Positions 13,603 through 16,034 of a stretch of DNA of 16,034 bases are shown here, piece after piece. Below the pieces are notes generated by a model. The model saw only the letters and a program-made list of their open reading frames with translations, searched no databases and had not been told where the DNA came from. A program made the position numbers and the translations under genes. The DNA lies in contig DFBO01000022.1 of assembly GCA_002366675.1 (NCBI GenBank), forward strand, positions 1 through 16,034. The letters are read 5' to 3'. Position 1 is the stretch's first letter; every line of letters starts with the position of its first letter. Origin of the DNA: Flavobacteriaceae bacterium UBA3078. GTDB lineage: Bacteria; Bacteroidota; Bacteroidia; Flavobacteriales; Flavobacteriaceae.

Positions 13603-15081
13603 TTAATATGCTTTTGCAAACAATACTCTACGTTTTGAAGGCTTTCCTGTATAGACACAAACACCACTTTCATCCTCTTCATCTGTTGGAATACATCTAA
13701 TTGTTGCTTTTGTAAGCTCCTTTATTTTTGATTCCGTCTCTTCTGTTCCATCCCAATGAGCAGAAATAAAACCTCCTTTGGAATCCAAAATATTTTTAAA
13801 GTCATCAAAATTGTCTACCAATGTAACATGAGAGTCTCTATAATCAAGTGCTTTTTTGTAAAGTGCATTTTGAATTTCTATCATTAAACCCTCTACCTTA
13901 GTTGTTAAATCATCTAAAGCAATTATCTCTTTTGTTAAGGTATCTCTTCTGGCTAATTCAACTGTTCCATTTTCTAAATCTTTAGGTCCAATAGCAATCC
14001 TTAAAGGCACTCCTTGCAATTCGTGTTGTGCAAATTTTGCTCCTGGTCTTAAAGTTGTTCTATTATCAAATTTTACAGATACATGCTTTGCTCTTAAATC
14101 GCTCATCATTTGATTTGCAATTTTGGAAATTTCTTCTAATTGTTCATCTGTTTTATATATTGGAACAATCACTACTTGATTTGGAGCTAAATTTGGAGGC
14201 AATACCAATCCATGATCATCACTATGAGTCATAATAAGCGCTCCCATAAGCCTTGTTGAAACACCCCAAGATGTTGCCCAAACATAATCTTGTTTTCCTT
14301 CTTTTGAAGTAAATTTAACATCAAATGCTTTGGCAAAGTTTTGCCCTAAAAAATGAGATGTACCAGCTTGTAAAGCTTTACCATCTTGCATTAATGCTTC
14401 AATACAATAGGTTTCAACAGCTCCTGCAAAACGTTCGCTTTCTGTTTTTAAACCCTTAATAACTGGAATTGCCATAAAATTTTCAGCAAAAGTTGCATAG
14501 ACATTATTCATTAATTCTGCTTCCTGTATTGCTTCTGTTTCTGTTTCATGAGCCGTATGCCCTTCTTGCCATAAAAATTCTGCCGTACGTAAAAATAAAC
14601 GTGTACGCATTTCCCAACGAACTACATTTGCCCATTGATTAATTAATAATGGTAAGTCTCTATAAGATTGAATCCAACCTTTAAAGGTACTCCAAATAAT
14701 GGCTTCACTTGTTGGTCTTACTATAAGTTCTTCTTCTAGTTTTGCTTCAGGATCTACTCGTAATTTTCCTGGATTATCTGGATCATTTTGTAATCTATAA
14801 TGAGTAACAATAGCACATTCTTTGGCAAAACCTTCTGCATTTTTTTCTTCAGCTTCAAATAAGCTTTTTGGCACAAATAATGGAAAATAGGCATTTTGAT
14901 GTCCTGTTTCTTTAAACATTCTATCTAATTCAGCTTGCATTTTTTCCCATATAGCATAACCATAAGGCTTAATTACCATACAACCTCTAACTGCCGAATT
15001 TTCTGCTAAGTCTGCTTTTACAACAAGTTCGTTATACCATTTTGAGTAATCATCAGCTCTACTTGTAAGTTTTTTGCTCAT
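13603..15081 (-). CDS. proS: Prolyl-tRNA synthetase, archaeal/eukaryote-like type
   Basis: Charges tRNA-Pro with proline; cytoplasmic class II synthetase. At 492 residues, without the large bacterial editing insertion, and with a C-terminal extension ending in tyrosine (FAKAY), it is the archaeal/eukaryote-like ProRS form seen in many Bacteroidota. Visible features are the N-terminal VRGCMVIKPYGYAIWE, the proline-site RPTSE (122-126), class II motif 2 around RWEMRTRLFLRTAEFLWQEG (155-174) with H175 and H178, and motif 3 around GVSTRLMGALIMTHSDDHG. The C-terminal zinc-domain remnant retains cysteines in RCIPTDEEDESGVCVYTG. The ATG at 15081 is preceded by an imperfect AATATTTG box (minus strand, 15098-15105, one mismatch). 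There is no terminator hairpin before the next downstream promoter, so read-through towards tRNA-Glu is possible. Confidence 0.97.
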   Translation of the reverse strand: MSKKLTSRADDYSKWYNELVVKADLAENSAVRGCMVIKPYGYAIWEKMQAELDRMFKETGHQNAYFPLFVPKSLFEAEEKNAEGFAKECAIVTHYRLQNDPDNPGKLRVDPEAKLEEELIVRPTSEAIIWSTFKGWIQSYRDLPLLINQWANVVRWEMRTRLFLRTAEFLWQEGHTAHETETEAIQEAELMNNVYATFAENFMAIPVIKGLKTESERFAGAVETYCIEALMQDGKALQAGTSHFLGQNFAKAFDVKFTSKEGKQDYVWATSWGVSTRLMGALIMTHSDDHGLVLPPNLAPNQVVIVPIYKTDEQLEEISKIANQMMSDLRAKHVSVKFDNRTTLRPGAKFAQHELQGVPLRIAIGPKDLENGTVELARRDTLTKEIIALDDLTTKVEGLMIEIQNALYKKALDYRDSHVTLVDNFDDFKNILDSKGGFISAHWDGTEETESKIKELTKATIRCIPTDEEDESGVCVYTGKPSKRRVLFAKAY

Positions 15082-15123
15082 ATACAGGGTTTTGGCACAA
15101 ATATTGTGTCTATGTTAAATATT

Positions 15124-15153
15124 AAAATAGTTCAGCAAAACTAACTATTTTTG
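15124..15153 (+). promoter_or_regulatory. Promoter box overlapped by an inverted repeat, upstream of the Tyr-rich lipoprotein gene
   Basis: TATTTTTG (15146-15153) is an exact TAnnTTTG box that would start transcription near 15160, about 22 bases before the ATG at 15182. A perfect 9-bp inverted repeat, AAAATAGTT (15124-15132) and AACTATTTT (15143-15151) with a 10-base spacer, covers most of the box, consistent with an operator. No good TTG -33 element is seen. Confidence 0.5.
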
Positions 15154-15181
15154 TTATGTTCAACAATAAAATCTAAGAGAT

Positions 15182-16034
15182 ATGCAAAATAATAACTCCT
15201 TTTCCATTAAAACACCATTCATAGCTGTATATAGCATTTTTATTGTTTTAGCCTCTTGTGGCTCTTCTCAATATGCAGGACAAGATAATGATGGTATTTA
15301 TAATTCTGATACAACTATTGAATATCAAGAAGAAGTTGCCCAAACTGATCCTGAATCAAGTAGCAATACTTTTTATAAAAATTACTTCAAGGAAAAATCT
15401 TTAGAATACCAATTACCAGAAGATGAGGAAGATGAAATATTTACTGATGTTGATGATTACGAAGGGGATTACACAGTAGCACAAGATTCTGTAGATACTG
15501 AATATGCAAGTTATGCTGGTTGGGGAGAAGAAAATAGTAGTATCTCTATAACTGTTAATACTGGTTTTTCTTATGGTTATAATAATTGGGGATATTACAA
15601 CCCTTGGTATTATGGCTATTCATATTATCCATATAGCTATGGATGGGGATACTACAATCCATGGTTTTGCCCAACTCCATATTATGGATATTACGGTGGA
15701 TACTATGGAGGTGGATATTATGCTTATGGAGGAAGAGGTTTAGCTTACAGCTCAAGCCGAAGAGGCAACTATTATGGTAATAATTACTATGGCTCAAGAA
15801 ATTCAAACTTATATAATAGTAGAACAAGAACTAGAGGAAACTCTTTAGGTTATGCAACAGCAACTCCAAGAGTGAGAGGTAATAATACAAGTAGTAGCTC
15901 TTTAAATCCAAGAACTACCACTAGACCTAGAACAACAACAAAACCTAGAACTACAACGAGACCTGGAGTTAGCACAAATTCTACTCCAAGACCTAAATCA
16001 ACTTCTACTCCAAGACCTAGAACCAAATCAAATT
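15182..16034 (+). CDS. Tyrosine/glycine-rich predicted lipoprotein, 3' end outside the window
   Basis: An open frame of 284 codons from ATG 15182 with no stop before the window ends; I do not recognise a named family. It begins with a lipoprotein signal: hydrophobic FIAVYSIFIVL, then lipobox LASC with C26. Residues about 35-120 are acidic (DEEDEIF, DVDDYEGDY). Residues 130-184 are extremely aromatic: 22 Tyr and 4 Trp in 55 residues, with WGYYNPW occurring twice (136-142 and 155-161) and YYGG-type units. Residues about 190-240 are Ser/Arg/Asn-rich, and from 243 a Pro-Arg-Thr repeat begins (PRTTTRPRTTTKPRTTTRP, then STPRPKSTSTPRPR). The charge changes from acidic to strongly basic along the protein. 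It is divergent from proS. A surface-exposed or envelope-associated role is likely, but the function is unknown. Confidence 0.82.
   Translation, partial: MQNNNSFSIKTPFIAVYSIFIVLASCGSSQYAGQDNDGIYNSDTTIEYQEEVAQTDPESSSNTFYKNYFKEKSLEYQLPEDEEDEIFTDVDDYEGDYTVAQDSVDTEYASYAGWGEENSSISITVNTGFSYGYNNWGYYNPWYYGYSYYPYSYGWGYYNPWFCPTPYYGYYGGYYGGGYYAYGGRGLAYSSSRRGNYYGNNYYGSRNSNLYNSRTRTRGNSLGYATATPRVRGNNTSSSSLNPRTTTRPRTTTKPRTTTRPGVSTNSTPRPKSTSTPRPRTKSN
15905..16025 (+). repeat. Degenerate coding repeat for Pro-Arg/Lys-Thr units
   Basis: Within the Tyr-rich lipoprotein gene, related units containing CCAAGA, CCTAGA or AAACCTAGAAC recur and encode PRTTTRPRTTTKPRTTTRPG, followed by STPRPKSTSTPRPR. Units are about 15-18 bases and differ at third positions. 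The tract reaches almost to the window end, so the copy number is not known. Confidence 0.7.

Noticed and set aside
14028..14234. A 68-codon plus-strand frame inside proS
   Set aside because: It is antisense to conserved synthetase sequence; the Leu/Ile-rich product reflects complementary composition.
15098..15105. AATATTTG as a proS promoter box
   Set aside because: It deviates from TAnnTTTG at the first base, has no -33 element at the right distance, and would leave only about 10 bases of leader; not strong enough to list as a feature.
15555..15827. A 90-codon open frame on the minus strand rich in Tyr, Asn and His
   Set aside because: It is the antisense shadow of the Tyr/Gly-rich coding tract of the plus-strand lipoprotein; its composition follows from the complement of TAT/TAC/GGA codons.

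Overview
The window looks like a housekeeping segment of an AT-rich Bacteroidota chromosome, most likely a member of Flavobacteriaceae. The reasons are: families largely confined to that phylum (a BT_3928/DoxX-type membrane protein, DUF4293, a tandem DUF1599 protein, DUF3667), a Rho factor with a long disordered insert, an archaeal/eukaryote-type prolyl-tRNA synthetase, A-rich leaders without Shine-Dalgarno sequences, and promoter boxes matching the Bacteroidota consensus TTG-N(17-23)-TAnnTTTG. I see no phage, insertion sequence, CRISPR array or other mobile element. Assignments are by motif recognition only; no database was searched.

Layout. (1) 1-4293, minus strand: a tightly spaced probable operon read as DUF1599 protein -> DoxX-like membrane protein -> oligopeptide-type ABC permease -> tpiA -> prmA (cut off by the window start). 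(2) 4294-4399: divergent intergenic region with a short heptameric repeat. (3) 4400-7520, plus strand: folP -> lipoprotein -> cdaA (c-di-AMP synthase) -> zinc-ribbon membrane protein, gaps of 2-35 bases. (4) 7517-10042, minus strand: truA -> ABC exporter, whose stop codon overlaps that of the previous operon. (5) 10043-10151: a divergent region with two promoter boxes facing each other. (6) 10152-10646, plus: YfcE-type phosphoesterase. (7) 10706-11116, minus: DUF4293 membrane protein with its terminator. (8) 11314-12948, plus: rho, with a leader hairpin and a strong terminator. (9) 13050-13602, minus: tRNA-Glu and rpsT, preceded by two good tandem promoters and followed by a terminator. (10) 13603-15081, minus: proS. 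(11) 15182-16034, plus: an unfinished tyrosine-rich lipoprotein gene running off the window.

Functionally the window combines translation (proS, tRNA-Glu, rpsT, truA, prmA), transcription termination (rho), central metabolism (tpiA, folP), second-messenger signalling (cdaA) and envelope proteins. The less ordinary parts are a DoxX/thioredoxin-like protein that appears fused to a DUF6624-like domain, a permease whose reading frame lacks a normal start codon at the expected place, a lipoprotein and a zinc-ribbon membrane protein flanking cdaA, the Tyr/Trp/Gly-rich lipoprotein, and several compact regulatory arrangements. I do not see a convincing undescribed multi-gene system; the cdaA neighbourhood is the closest candidate.
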